DNA of 64,000 nt, from contig NZ_JAJTTF010000004.1 in NCBI RefSeq assembly GCF_021341785.1, positions 124,001-188,000 on the forward strand, in the 5' to 3' direction. A program made the translations under genes and the position numbers. The notes below the pieces were generated by a model that ran no database searches, was not told where the DNA came from, and was given only the letters and a program-made list of their open reading frames with translations. The DNA comes from Microbacterium sp. Au-Mic1 (GTDB lineage Bacteria; Actinomycetota; Actinomycetes; Actinomycetales; Microbacteriaceae). Below are positions 36,694 to 47,912 of this stretch, piece by piece; position 1 is the stretch's first letter, and every line of letters begins with the position of its first letter.

Positions 36694-37794
36694 GGTTCGG
36701 GGGTCGAGCTGAGGAAGCGGCGACCGGGAATGCGGTGAGCGGCGCACGCGAGCCATCGCGCGGCGCTCGATGAGGACCCAGCTGAGCCAGGCAAGGAAGA
36801 AGGTGATCACGATCGCGACGACGTCATAGGCGAGGAGGCCGAGAGCCCCGGCACCCACTCCGAATCCCACCAGCGCGAGCAGCTGCTGCACGGGCCAGGC
36901 GTAGATGTAGAAGCCGTAACTGACGTCGTTCCGGGAGATCCACGTCGGCTGAGGCGCGACCGTCGACAGCCACAGGAGGCCGTAGGCGATGAAGGGGGCC
37001 GCGATCTGGCCGCCCCACCCCGGGATGCCCACCGCGAGTCCTGCAGCGACGAGGAGGGATCCGATGCCGACCCAGCGGTTAACGCCCCAGCGATCGATCA
37101 GGAAGTAGACGAGAGCACCGCCGAGGAAGAACGGCGCGAGCTTCAGGAAGAGCAGAAAGCTCACATCGAGACCCAGGCGTGCGACCTGGGACTCCAGCGC
37201 GTGCGCCGCCGTCGCGAGAACGAAGGCGATCGCTGCGAGCACGGCGTTGCGGCGGAACCACGCGAGCGCGCCGAGCAGCCAGACCAGCACATAGCAGAGG
37301 AACTCGTAGTAGAGCGTCCACAGCGAGCCGTTCCACACGGAGGGGTAGGGGACGGCGCTGAGAGAACGCCCGATCCCGTATTGGTTCATGAACAGCGTGA
37401 TGTTGCTCCACACGAACTGCAGGGGAGTGACCGGCGTGGACAGGTAGCCGCGGAGCGTGCCGTACTGGATCAGGATCGCCACGGGCGCGAACACCACGGC
37501 GGTCACGATCAGGCAGACGAGAAACGCCGGGAAGATCCGCACGATCCTGTGCAAGAGGTAATCGCCTGCCGTGCTGCGCAGGCGCGATCGCGTGATCAGG
37601 AACCCGCTGATGACGAAGAAGCCGGCGACCGCCCAGCCGCCGATGTTCTCTCCGTGCAGCTGCGGACCGACGCCGTTGCCTGTGGTGTAGAACGAGTGCG
37701 CGATCAGCACCAGGCCGGCCAGGACCAGCCGGAACAGGTTGAGGCTGTTGTCACGGTACGGGAACGGCCGGCCGCGCAGGGCGGCGAGAGTCAC
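36691..37794 (-). CDS. Acyltransferase family 3 membrane protein
   Basis: A 367-residue integral membrane O-acyltransferase (Acyltransferase_3) with about ten helices. The catalytic histidine is H33 in VLIAHSFY, and the FFVISGFLITRSRLR and HRIVRIFPAFLVC segments are typical of the family. It would acetylate or succinylate a sugar on the outer face from a cytosolic acyl-CoA. The GTG at 37794 overlaps the epimerase stop (GTGA), so epimerase and acyltransferase may act on the same residue, for example O-acetylation of 6-deoxytalose; that link is inferred. It lacks the SGNH domain found in the second acyltransferase here. Confidence 0.9.
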   Translation of the reverse strand: MTLAALRGRPFPYRDNSLNLFRLVLAGLVLIAHSFYTTGNGVGPQLHGENIGGWAVAGFFVISGFLITRSRLRSTAGDYLLHRIVRIFPAFLVCLIVTAVVFAPVAILIQYGTLRGYLSTPVTPLQFVWSNITLFMNQYGIGRSLSAVPYPSVWNGSLWTLYYEFLCYVLVWLLGALAWFRRNAVLAAIAFVLATAAHALESQVARLGLDVSFLLFLKLAPFFLGGALVYFLIDRWGVNRWVGIGSLLVAAGLAVGIPGWGGQIAAPFIAYGLLWLSTVAPQPTWISRNDVSYGFYIYAWPVQQLLALVGFGVGAGALGLLAYDVVAIVITFFLAWLSWVLIERRAMARVRRSPHSRSPLPQLDPRT

Positions 37795-38927
37795 TTGAGC
37801 AGCTTCCGATCCGCCATCTCCTTGAGCGAGCGCTCATACCCGTCCGCCTCGATGGGCTCGGTCAGCACCCACTCTGCGAACTGCTTGACCCCAACCGCGA
37901 AGGCGACTCGCGGGGTGAAGCCCAGCACCTCTCGCAGGGCCGTGGTGTCGGCCACGTTGTGACGGATGTCGCCCAGACGATAGTTGCCGGAGATGTGGGT
38001 GGGCACCTCCGTGCCGTACGCGTCGAACAGTGCGGCCACGACCTCGTTCACGCTCGTCGCGACGCCGGAGCCGACGTTGAAGATGCCGCCCGCGGCGGCG
38101 GGGACCGTGGCAGCGAGGAAGGTCGCTTCGATGACATCGTCGATGTACACGAAGTCGCGGCTCTCCTCGCCGTCCTCGAAGATGTTGATGTCCTTGCCTT
38201 GGCGGATCAGGGTCGAGAAGATCGAGAGGATTCCGGTGTAGGGGTTCTTCAGCGACTGACCGGGCCCGTAGACGTTCTGGTAGCGCACGGACACGGGCTC
38301 GACACCGATGGTGGGCGCCACCGTCATGATGAGGGATTCCTGCATCTGCTTCGTGATGCCGTACACCGACGACGGATGGACCAGCGCCGACTCATCGGTG
38401 GGGATGAGCCGGAGTGCTCCCTCTCCGGGGACGTGCACATCGAAGTCTCCGGCCGCCATGTCGCTGTCAGCGCGATGACCGGGGTAGACGCGGCGACCGT
38501 CCGGGGTTTCGTACGCGCCTTCGCCGTAGATCGAGCGAGACGAGGCGATGACGACCCGACGCACGGAGTTCTCCTCGTTCGCGAGGATGTCGAGCAGCTT
38601 CGCGGTGCCGCCGACGTTCGCGTCGACGTAGCGGTCGATCTCGTACATCGACTGACCCGTGCCGGTCTCCGCGGCGAGGTGGATCACGATGGTCGCGCCG
38701 GCGAGCGCCTGTCGCAGGTCATCCTTCGACGTCACCGTGCCGGTGATGACGTCGGCGATCCCGTCGAGGGAGCGCAGCAGCGGGGACGTCGTCGCAGGGT
38801 CGTCGCCGTGCACCTGTGCGATCAGCGAGTCCAGGACCGTGACGGCGTGGCCGTCGGCGGCGAACCTCGCAGCGAGACGGGTGCCGATGAATCCGGCTCC
38901 TCCGGTGATCAGGACGTGTTCCGACAT
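37791..38927 (-). CDS. NAD-dependent sugar-nucleotide epimerase, dTDP-L-rhamnose 4-epimerase-like
   Basis: A 378-residue extended short-chain dehydrogenase. TGGAGFIG (8-15) binds NAD; Y189/K193 lie in SVYGITKQ. The long insert between residues 135 and 180 and the SSVYGITKQMQE motif resemble enzymes that epimerise dTDP-L-rhamnose to dTDP-6-deoxy-L-talose. With a full rml set in the window and 6-deoxytalose reported from Microbacterium walls, that is the likeliest role; UDP-glucose or UDP-glucuronate epimerase remain alternatives. GAGGAG lies nine bases before the ATG. It overlaps the acyltransferase gene. Confidence 0.8.
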   Translation of the reverse strand: MSEHVLITGGAGFIGTRLAARFAADGHAVTVLDSLIAQVHGDDPATTSPLLRSLDGIADVITGTVTSKDDLRQALAGATIVIHLAAETGTGQSMYEIDRYVDANVGGTAKLLDILANEENSVRRVVIASSRSIYGEGAYETPDGRRVYPGHRADSDMAAGDFDVHVPGEGALRLIPTDESALVHPSSVYGITKQMQESLIMTVAPTIGVEPVSVRYQNVYGPGQSLKNPYTGILSIFSTLIRQGKDINIFEDGEESRDFVYIDDVIEATFLAATVPAAAGGIFNVGSGVATSVNEVVAALFDAYGTEVPTHISGNYRLGDIRHNVADTTALREVLGFTPRVAFAVGVKQFAEWVLTEPIEADGYERSLKEMADRKLLK

Positions 38928-38987
38928 CGAAATGCTCTCCTCGGGACGGTCAGACAGTGCTCGGCGGTTCGACGCGTCGGCAAGGCC

Positions 38988-39878
38988 TCAGCCCGCGAAG
39001 ATGTGTGCCAGCGTCGATTTTAGCGCAGCCCCGTTGCCGTGCCGGATGACGCCCGGCAGCTCGGTCACCGCGTGCAGGCGCGACATCATTCGGATCGCGG
39101 CGACGCGGGCCGTCTGCCGCCAGCCTTTGGCTTTGGCAAGACCCCGAGCGGTGCGGTAGTAGGCGCGCTCGTCGCGGAAGCGCCTTCCGTCCATGAGGGT
39201 CTTCTGCGACGCGCTCGAACCGTGCCGGCGGTAGGAGAACGCGACCTCGGGGGTGTACGCGAGGGTGCCGCCGTCGAATGCGATGTCCATCAGCAGGGCG
39301 AGATCCTGGATGATGGGGAGCCCCTCCCGGAAGTCGATGCGCTTCAATGTCGCGGTCCTGAAGGCCAGGGAAGGCCAGTACAGCCAGTCACCGCGGATGA
39401 GGCTGCTCGCCATCTCCTGCCCCGTCAGCACGGCGGTCGCCCCGTCTGTCCTGGGTGCCAGCAGTCCCTGTTTGACGCGGTCGACCAGCGGCGTCACGCG
39501 GGCGCCGTGCTCATTGATGACGACGACGCCGGGCTGGATGACATCCGCCTCCGGCGCGTCGGCGATGGTGCGCAGCACGACGTCGACGTAGTTCGGGTGC
39601 AGCAGGTCGTCGCAGCCCAGGATCGCGATGTACGGCGTGCTCGCGCGACGGATCGCCTCACGGTAGTTCTCGGTGATCCCGAGGTTCTTCTCGTTGCGCA
39701 CGTAAGTGATGCGCTCGTCTTCGATCTGGGCGAAGCGCCCCGCGACGGTCTCGTCCGGGTAGCAGTCGTCGATGACGATGAGTCGCCAGTCGCCGTTGCG
39801 CTGGGCGCGGACCGAATCGACGGTCTCGAAGAGCAGGTCGGGATCGCCCCAGAAGGGGCAGAAGATCTCCAGAGTCAT
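38988..39878 (-). CDS. Family 2 glycosyltransferase
   Basis: A 296-residue GT-A enzyme: EIFCPFWGDPDLLFETVDSVRAQ at the donor strand, VIDDCYPD as the first acidic motif, and LGCDDLLHP (C89, D90, D91) as the DxD equivalent. The later QDLALLMDIA holds the probable catalytic aspartate. The opening FWGDPDL differs from the common YNR form but is seen in capsule GT2 enzymes. The ATG at 39878 is chosen because the fold begins there and AAGGA lies nine bases before it. A TAGCAT box is 52 bases upstream. It is 60 bases from the epimerase on the same strand. Confidence 0.88.
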   Translation of the reverse strand: MTLEIFCPFWGDPDLLFETVDSVRAQRNGDWRLIVIDDCYPDETVAGRFAQIEDERITYVRNEKNLGITENYREAIRRASTPYIAILGCDDLLHPNYVDVVLRTIADAPEADVIQPGVVVINEHGARVTPLVDRVKQGLLAPRTDGATAVLTGQEMASSLIRGDWLYWPSLAFRTATLKRIDFREGLPIIQDLALLMDIAFDGGTLAYTPEVAFSYRRHGSSASQKTLMDGRRFRDERAYYRTARGLAKAKGWRQTARVAAIRMMSRLHAVTELPGVIRHGNGAALKSTLAHIFAG

Positions 39879-39930
39879 GAAACATCCTTCGTCGGCGGCC
39901 GCCGTTCGAGCTTCGGCCGGAGCGAAAGTC

Positions 39931-39936
39931 CATGCT
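39931..39936 (-). promoter_or_regulatory. TAGCAT -10 box of the GT2 gene at 39878
   Basis: CGATAGCATGG on the minus strand resembles the CGGTAGCAT boxes before both DUF2142 genes. It lies 52 bases before the ATG in the 214-base divergent gap to glf. Confidence 0.4.
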
Positions 39937-40035
39937 ATCGGGAGGGCCCGCACGCAATCTGTGCGCGAACTCTCCTCATCATCCCGGCTCTCGGGCGCGG
40001 CCCAGCCATCGTTGAGGTAAGACCCGTAGGCTTGA

Positions 40036-43289
<3,254 letters not shown>

Positions 43290-43314
43290 CGCAGGGACGA
43301 TCATCGACGCCGCC

Positions 43315-43320
43315 TAGACT
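43315..43320 (+). promoter_or_regulatory. -10 box of the second ABC exporter operon (leaderless type)
   Basis: TAGACT ends seven bases before the GTG at 43328. Confidence 0.5.
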
Positions 43321-43327
43321 CGGATCC

Positions 43328-44122
43328 GTGAGTCACACGACGGCCGGCGCACCCGGAACGCCCCGGCGCTACTTCCATTCGCTGTGGCTGCTGTCGGCTC
43401 GCGACCTCCGCGTCCGGTACGCGACGAGCGTGCTCGGCTACCTGTGGTCGGTCCTGGATCCGCTGGTCATGAGCGCGATCTACTGGTTCGTGTTCACGCA
43501 GGTGTTCCACCGCGGTCAGGTGGGGGAGCAGCCCTACATCGTGTTCCTCATCACCGCACTGCTGCCCTGGGTGTGGTTCAACACGGCGGTGGGGGAGTTC
43601 ACGCGCGCCTTCAAGAAGGACGCGCGTCTGATCCGCTCCACGGCGATCCCTCGGTCGATCTGGGTCGTGCGCGTGATCCTCACCAAGGGACTGGAGTTCG
43701 CGTTCGCGATCCCGGTGCTCGTGCTCTTCGCGGTGTTCGCCGGGGCGAAGCCGAACTGGTCGCTGCTGCTGTTCCCGGTCGCCATGATCTGGCAGACCGT
43801 GCTGCTGATCGGCCTCGGACTGCTCGTCGCGCCGCTGTGCGTGCTGTGGGCGGATCTCGAGCGCACGACCGCGCTGATCCTGCGTGCGCTGTTCTACGTG
43901 TCTCCCATCATCTACGGCTTCAAGGACCTGCCGCACCAGCTGCACATCATCGGAGCGCTGAACCCGCTGTCGGGGATCTTCACGCTTTACCGCGTCGGGC
44001 TGTTCCCGGGGCAGTGGCAGCCGGAGCCGGTCATCATCGGCGCCATCGTGACGGTGATCTTCCTCGTCCTCGGACTGTTCACCTTCCGCTCGCTCGAGCG
44101 CGACGTGCTGAAGGAGCTGTGA
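43328..44122 (+). CDS. wzm: ABC-2 type polysaccharide exporter, membrane subunit (galactan type)
   Basis: A 264-residue integral membrane protein with about six helices and the ABC2_membrane layout (LWLLSARDLRVRYATSVLGYLWSVLDPLVM). It is the partner of the overlapping ATPase. Its place beside glf and a GlfT1-like enzyme matches the mycobacterial galactan exporter pair Rv3783/Rv3781. The GTG at 43328 is chosen because a TAGACT box lies seven bases upstream; a GTG at 43286 that overlaps the acyltransferase stop would add 14 residues and cannot be excluded. Confidence 0.9.
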   Translation: MSHTTAGAPGTPRRYFHSLWLLSARDLRVRYATSVLGYLWSVLDPLVMSAIYWFVFTQVFHRGQVGEQPYIVFLITALLPWVWFNTAVGEFTRAFKKDARLIRSTAIPRSIWVVRVILTKGLEFAFAIPVLVLFAVFAGAKPNWSLLLFPVAMIWQTVLLIGLGLLVAPLCVLWADLERTTALILRALFYVSPIIYGFKDLPHQLHIIGALNPLSGIFTLYRVGLFPGQWQPEPVIIGAIVTVIFLVLGLFTFRSLERDVLKEL

Positions 44123-44862
44123 TGACCGAGCAGCAGTCCGCGATCGAGGTCGACGGTCTCGGCGTCCGGTTCCGGCTCGGCCGGCGCGGCCGGCGCAGCT
44201 TCAAGGACCTGTTCGCGGGTAAGAAGCGGCGCAACCGTCCCGGCGAGTTCTGGGCGCTGCGCGATGTCTCCTTCCGCGTGCGGCAGGGCGAGGCGATCGG
44301 CGTGGTGGGTCGGAACGGCCAGGGCAAGTCCACGCTCCTGAAGCTCGTCGCCGGCGTCCTCCTCGCGGATGAGGGGCAGGTGCGCGTGCACGGCGGCGTG
44401 GCACCGCTGATCGAGCTCACGGGCGGTTTCGTCGGCGACCTCACCGTGCGCGAGAACGTGCGACTGACCGCGGGCCTGCACGGGATGGGCCGCGCCGAGG
44501 TCACCGCGCGCTACGACGACATCATCGACTTCGCCGAACTGGAGAAGTTCCAGGACACCCCCTACAAGCATCTCTCGAACGGCATGAAGGTGCGCCTTGC
44601 GTTCTCGGTCGTGTCCCAGCTCGAGGAGCCGATCCTGCTCGTCGACGAGGTGCTCGCGGTGGGGGACAAGGCGTTCCGGGACAAGTGCTATCAGCGCATC
44701 GACGAGCTTCTCGCCGAAGGTCGCACGCTGTTCTTCGTCTCGCACAACGAGAAGGACCTGCGCCGGTTCTGCACGCGTGGCCTGTATCTGAACAAGGGCG
44801 GGCTCGTGCTGGACGCGCCGATCGACGAGGTGCTGGACCGCTACAACGCCGACAACGCGTGA
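44122..44862 (+). CDS. wzt: Polysaccharide exporter ATPase without carbohydrate-binding tail
   Basis: A 246-residue ABC ATPase. Walker A is GRNGQGKST at 63-71, with Gln where Ser is usual; the signature is LSNGMK (151-156) and Walker B ILLVDE (171-176). The block LIELTGGFVGDLTVRENVRL is typical of Wzt/RfbE/TagH ATPases. It ends just after the ATPase domain, so unlike the 23252 protein it lacks a glycan-reading tail. It overlaps the membrane subunit by one base (TGATG). Cargo is likely a galactofuran-containing polymer, from its neighbours. Confidence 0.92.
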   Translation: MTEQQSAIEVDGLGVRFRLGRRGRRSFKDLFAGKKRRNRPGEFWALRDVSFRVRQGEAIGVVGRNGQGKSTLLKLVAGVLLADEGQVRVHGGVAPLIELTGGFVGDLTVRENVRLTAGLHGMGRAEVTARYDDIIDFAELEKFQDTPYKHLSNGMKVRLAFSVVSQLEEPILLVDEVLAVGDKAFRDKCYQRIDELLAEGRTLFFVSHNEKDLRRFCTRGLYLNKGGLVLDAPIDEVLDRYNADNA

Positions 44863-44929
44863 AACGCCGCCGGCCACGACGGAGCGATGCGCCGACGGGA
44901 GCCGCGGCGAGCCGACGGATCGGGCTCGA

Positions 44930-45535
44930 TCAGAGGCCCACGAGCGAGCGCAGCTGACCGAGCGCCGCACGAGCGTCGGCCAGGGGGCCGGATGGGTCGG
45001 ATCCGCCGGCGTAGGCCGAGCGCAGCGACTGCAGCGTGGACGCGTAGGTGCTGACGGACTGGCCCCACTGCGTCGCGATCGAGGACGGCGCGGGCTGGCC
45101 CGCGAGGTTCTGCGCATCGTTCTGCAGCGAGTCGACGACCTGCACCGCCGCGTCGCCGCTCTGGTTCTGCACCAGGTCGAGGCCGGTCGACCCGTCGTCG
45201 AGGCGCGGCTGCACCTGAGTGCGGAACTGATCGACGGACGGATCCGGCACCGGAGGGGGAGCGGTCTGCGGCGTCGTCGGCGAGGTGGTGGGCGCGCCGC
45301 TGGGGCCGGTCGTCGACGTGGGCGAGGCGCTGGGCGTCGGGGTCGCGGTCTTGGTCGTCGTGGGGCTCGCCGTCGGCGAGGGAGTGCCGTCGTCGCGCGG
45401 GATGAGGAACAGCACCACGACGGCCGCCACGATCAGTACCGCGACGATGAGTCCGACGATCAGAGCGATGCGACCACCGCGCTTCTTCGGCTCCTCCGGG
45501 AAGATCCAGACCGCCTCGGGCTTCTGCTCGCTCAT
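44930..45535 (-). CDS. Membrane-anchored protein with Thr/Pro-rich linker, unknown function
   Basis: A 201-residue protein of no family I recognise. A short cytosolic leader (KPEAVWIFPEEPKKRG) is followed by one transmembrane helix (23-45), then a linker of about 50 residues very rich in Thr, Pro and Ser, then a helical extracellular domain of about 100 residues (SVDQFRTQVQPRLDDGSTGL, WGQSVSTYASTLQSLRSAY). The linker looks like a wall-spanning spacer. Its ATG overlaps the stop of the GlfT1-like gene by one base, so it is co-translated with that enzyme and may help at the outer face of the galactan pathway. Confidence 0.72.
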   Translation of the reverse strand: MSEQKPEAVWIFPEEPKKRGGRIALIVGLIVAVLIVAAVVVLFLIPRDDGTPSPTASPTTTKTATPTPSASPTSTTGPSGAPTTSPTTPQTAPPPVPDPSVDQFRTQVQPRLDDGSTGLDLVQNQSGDAAVQVVDSLQNDAQNLAGQPAPSSIATQWGQSVSTYASTLQSLRSAYAGGSDPSGPLADARAALGQLRSLVGL

Positions 45536-46509
45536 CAGTCCTCCAGGGCCGGCATCGGGCGCCAGCTGTGGTCGCGGCCGATCTTCCCGCCATCCCGCAG
45601 CCCGCGGAACAGGTTGCTGGTGCCGCGCACCGTGCGCTCGACGAACACCAGGCGGATGAGCTCCTTGGCGAAGGTCATCGAGGTGCCGAGGCCGAACAGC
45701 ACCGGGTTGTACACGTTGTGCGCGCGGTAGTAATGCTTCAGATAGGCGCGGTTGCGCATGATGTAGTAGCGGTAGGCGTTGCTGGACGCGTTCATGTGCC
45801 GCACGCCCATGTCCCACTGCTTGATCTCGCGGGTGCGTCGCAGCACGAACTCGTCCACGATCACGGCCTGGGTGCGCCGGGAGGCGAGCCAGCCGTACAT
45901 CTGGTCGTCCCAGTAGATGAAGAACCGGGGATCCGGCAGACCGATCTCCTTGACGATCGAGCGGTGGATGAACATGCCCTCGAAGCAGCCGCTGTTCATC
46001 GGCTTGAAGCCCGTGGCGTCGAAACCGGCGGGGGCGAACGGGATCGGGATGCCCATGCGCTCGGCGATCCGGTACTGCCAGTAGAACGCGCTGCCGTCGT
46101 AGTCGTAGCGGCGCCCCTGGATGCTCTTGAACCGCGGCGCCCACGCGCCCATCCTGGCCAGGCCGTCCGGCAGCACTTCGACGTCGTCGTCCATCATCCA
46201 GATCCACTCGGAACCCAGCTCGTACGCGGTGCGCATGCCCTCGCTGAATCCGCCGGATCCGCCGGTGTTCGTCTCGAGGCGCCGGTACACGATCTCCGCG
46301 TCGATCCGCGAGCGGTAGGAGTCCACGACGTCCGTGGTGTCGTCTGAGGACGCGTTGTCGATGATGACGACCCGCCCCGGCTTCGGATCCATCTGCACGA
46401 TGCTGTCCAACAGCCCCGTCAGCAGGTGCGAGCGGTTGTAGGTGACGACGACGATCGTCGCGGTGGCCGGGTCGAAGCCGGCGGCGGCGTTCTGGGGGTC
46501 AGGGGTCAC
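45535..46509 (-). CDS. glfT1: GlfT1-like galactofuranosyltransferase (GT2)
   Basis: A 324-residue GT-A protein close in layout and length to mycobacterial GlfT1, which adds the first galactofuranose units to the lipid-linked linker. TIVVVTYNRSHLL is the donor strand, ETNTGGSGGFSEGM (79-92) the shared GlfT motif, WMMDDDV the metal site (D107-D109) and FIYWDDQMYGW (D201, D202) the base region. The GTG at 46509 has GGAG eight bases upstream. It is convergent with the galactan-type ABC exporter. A different furanosyl- or rhamnosyltransferase activity is possible, because this motif set is shared across the group. Confidence 0.85.
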   Translation of the reverse strand: MTPDPQNAAAGFDPATATIVVVTYNRSHLLTGLLDSIVQMDPKPGRVVIIDNASSDDTTDVVDSYRSRIDAEIVYRRLETNTGGSGGFSEGMRTAYELGSEWIWMMDDDVEVLPDGLARMGAWAPRFKSIQGRRYDYDGSAFYWQYRIAERMGIPIPFAPAGFDATGFKPMNSGCFEGMFIHRSIVKEIGLPDPRFFIYWDDQMYGWLASRRTQAVIVDEFVLRRTREIKQWDMGVRHMNASSNAYRYYIMRNRAYLKHYYRAHNVYNPVLFGLGTSMTFAKELIRLVFVERTVRGTSNLFRGLRDGGKIGRDHSWRPMPALED

Positions 46510-46616
46510 GGATGTCGCTCCAGAGAGGTTGGGGAGGCCTCCAGCCTACCCGCGGGACTTGGGCAACCCTGCGAACGCGTGCGCGCGCCACGCGCGTCCG
46601 GCCCCGCCGCGGTGTC

Positions 46617-47912
46617 TCAGTGATCCGGCAGCGGCGTCGAGCTCGTCTGCACGGCGTCGATGTTCTCCCGCCAGGACCGCGACTGGCCGGCGCGCAGGGC
46701 GCACAGCACGAGCAGGAACCATCCCGCGCCGACGATCGTGAAGCTCTCGAAGACCGAGTCGACGGCGAGTGCGACCAGCACCAGCGGCGCCCATGCGTAG
46801 ACCACGGAGCGCCGCACGCTCGCGACCAGCCAGGAGCGCACGAGCGCGATGCCGCCGAGCAGGCAGAACAGCAGGAGTCCGCCGGCTCCGACCTGCAGGA
46901 GGACATCGAAGTACGCGTTCAACGCGCTGCCGTGGTGGTCGTTCGTGAAGTAGTTGATCGAGTTGAACGGGTACAGCGCGTCGCTCCACAGACCGAACCA
47001 GCCCCATCCCTGCGCCGGCCGCTGCTGCACGTAGGTGAGCAGGTTGCTCCACAGTTCGACTCTGATGTTGAAGTCGCTGCCCGCGTCGAGGAGGGCGATG
47101 ATCCGGCTCCGGAAGATCGCCGCCGTGGCGAGCGCGGCCAGCACCACCCCGCTGATCGCCCACTGCAGGGGGCGCCGTCGTGCCACCGGAGCCTGGCGCA
47201 CGATGACCAGTGCGACGCTCGCCGCGCCCACGACGGCCGCGAGCACGAGCACGGTCGGGGAGGCGGAGAAGAGCGCCAGGAAGCCCGCCAGCACGACCGA
47301 CGGGATGGCGATCGCCGCCGACAGCGACTGAGATCGCCATTCCACGACGAACGTGATAACCGCGATGACGGCGATCAGGCCGAGCATGTTCCGGGTGCCG
47401 AACAGGCCCTGGATCGGACCCCCGGCGGCGATCTCGCCCTGGATGCCCAGGAAGTGGAACGGCATGTCCAGCAGGATCCCGCTCATGATCTCGGCGACCA
47501 GCGATGCGCCGAGCAGGATCCGCAACGCATCGCCGAGCGCGCGCACGGTCTGCAGAGTATCGCGGATGTGTCCCACGACGACCGCGATCACCGCGTACCC
47601 CGCGAGTGCGGCCCAGGCCTTCAACGTCGACGTCGAAGCCGTCGACCACACCGCGCTCGCGAGGGTCCACGCGAGGAAGGCGAGCAGCGTCGACGGAGCG
47701 ATCCGCAACGGGGTGAGCTCCTCGCGGCGCACCCACAGGATCCCGATGCCGATCACGCAGAGCACGGCGATGATCGTGTTGAGGGTCAGCGACGAGGTGA
47801 ACGCCGAGATCGCGAACGATCCGAACACGCTCAGCAGCGCGCAGGTCGTGTAGGCGCGCGCCATCTCGACCGAGGCGAGGGTCCTCGCCAGGCGCCGCCG
47901 CGGAGTGGTCAT
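46617..47912 (-). CDS. O-antigen ligase/polymerase-like membrane protein
   Basis: A 431-residue polytopic membrane protein with about 11 helices. The long outside loop SDFNIRVELWSNLLTYVQQRPAQGWGWFGLWSDALYPF contains the arginine- and tryptophan-rich signature of Wzy_C (O-antigen ligase) proteins, followed by HHGSALNAYFDVLLQVGAGG. It would polymerise or transfer lipid-linked glycans outside the membrane. It overlaps the preceding paralog-like gene by four bases (ATGA), so two such enzymes work side by side. Whether it is a polymerase or a ligase cannot be told from sequence. Confidence 0.85.
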   Translation of the reverse strand: MTTPRRRLARTLASVEMARAYTTCALLSVFGSFAISAFTSSLTLNTIIAVLCVIGIGILWVRREELTPLRIAPSTLLAFLAWTLASAVWSTASTSTLKAWAALAGYAVIAVVVGHIRDTLQTVRALGDALRILLGASLVAEIMSGILLDMPFHFLGIQGEIAAGGPIQGLFGTRNMLGLIAVIAVITFVVEWRSQSLSAAIAIPSVVLAGFLALFSASPTVLVLAAVVGAASVALVIVRQAPVARRRPLQWAISGVVLAALATAAIFRSRIIALLDAGSDFNIRVELWSNLLTYVQQRPAQGWGWFGLWSDALYPFNSINYFTNDHHGSALNAYFDVLLQVGAGGLLLFCLLGGIALVRSWLVASVRRSVVYAWAPLVLVALAVDSVFESFTIVGAGWFLLVLCALRAGQSRSWRENIDAVQTSSTPLPDH

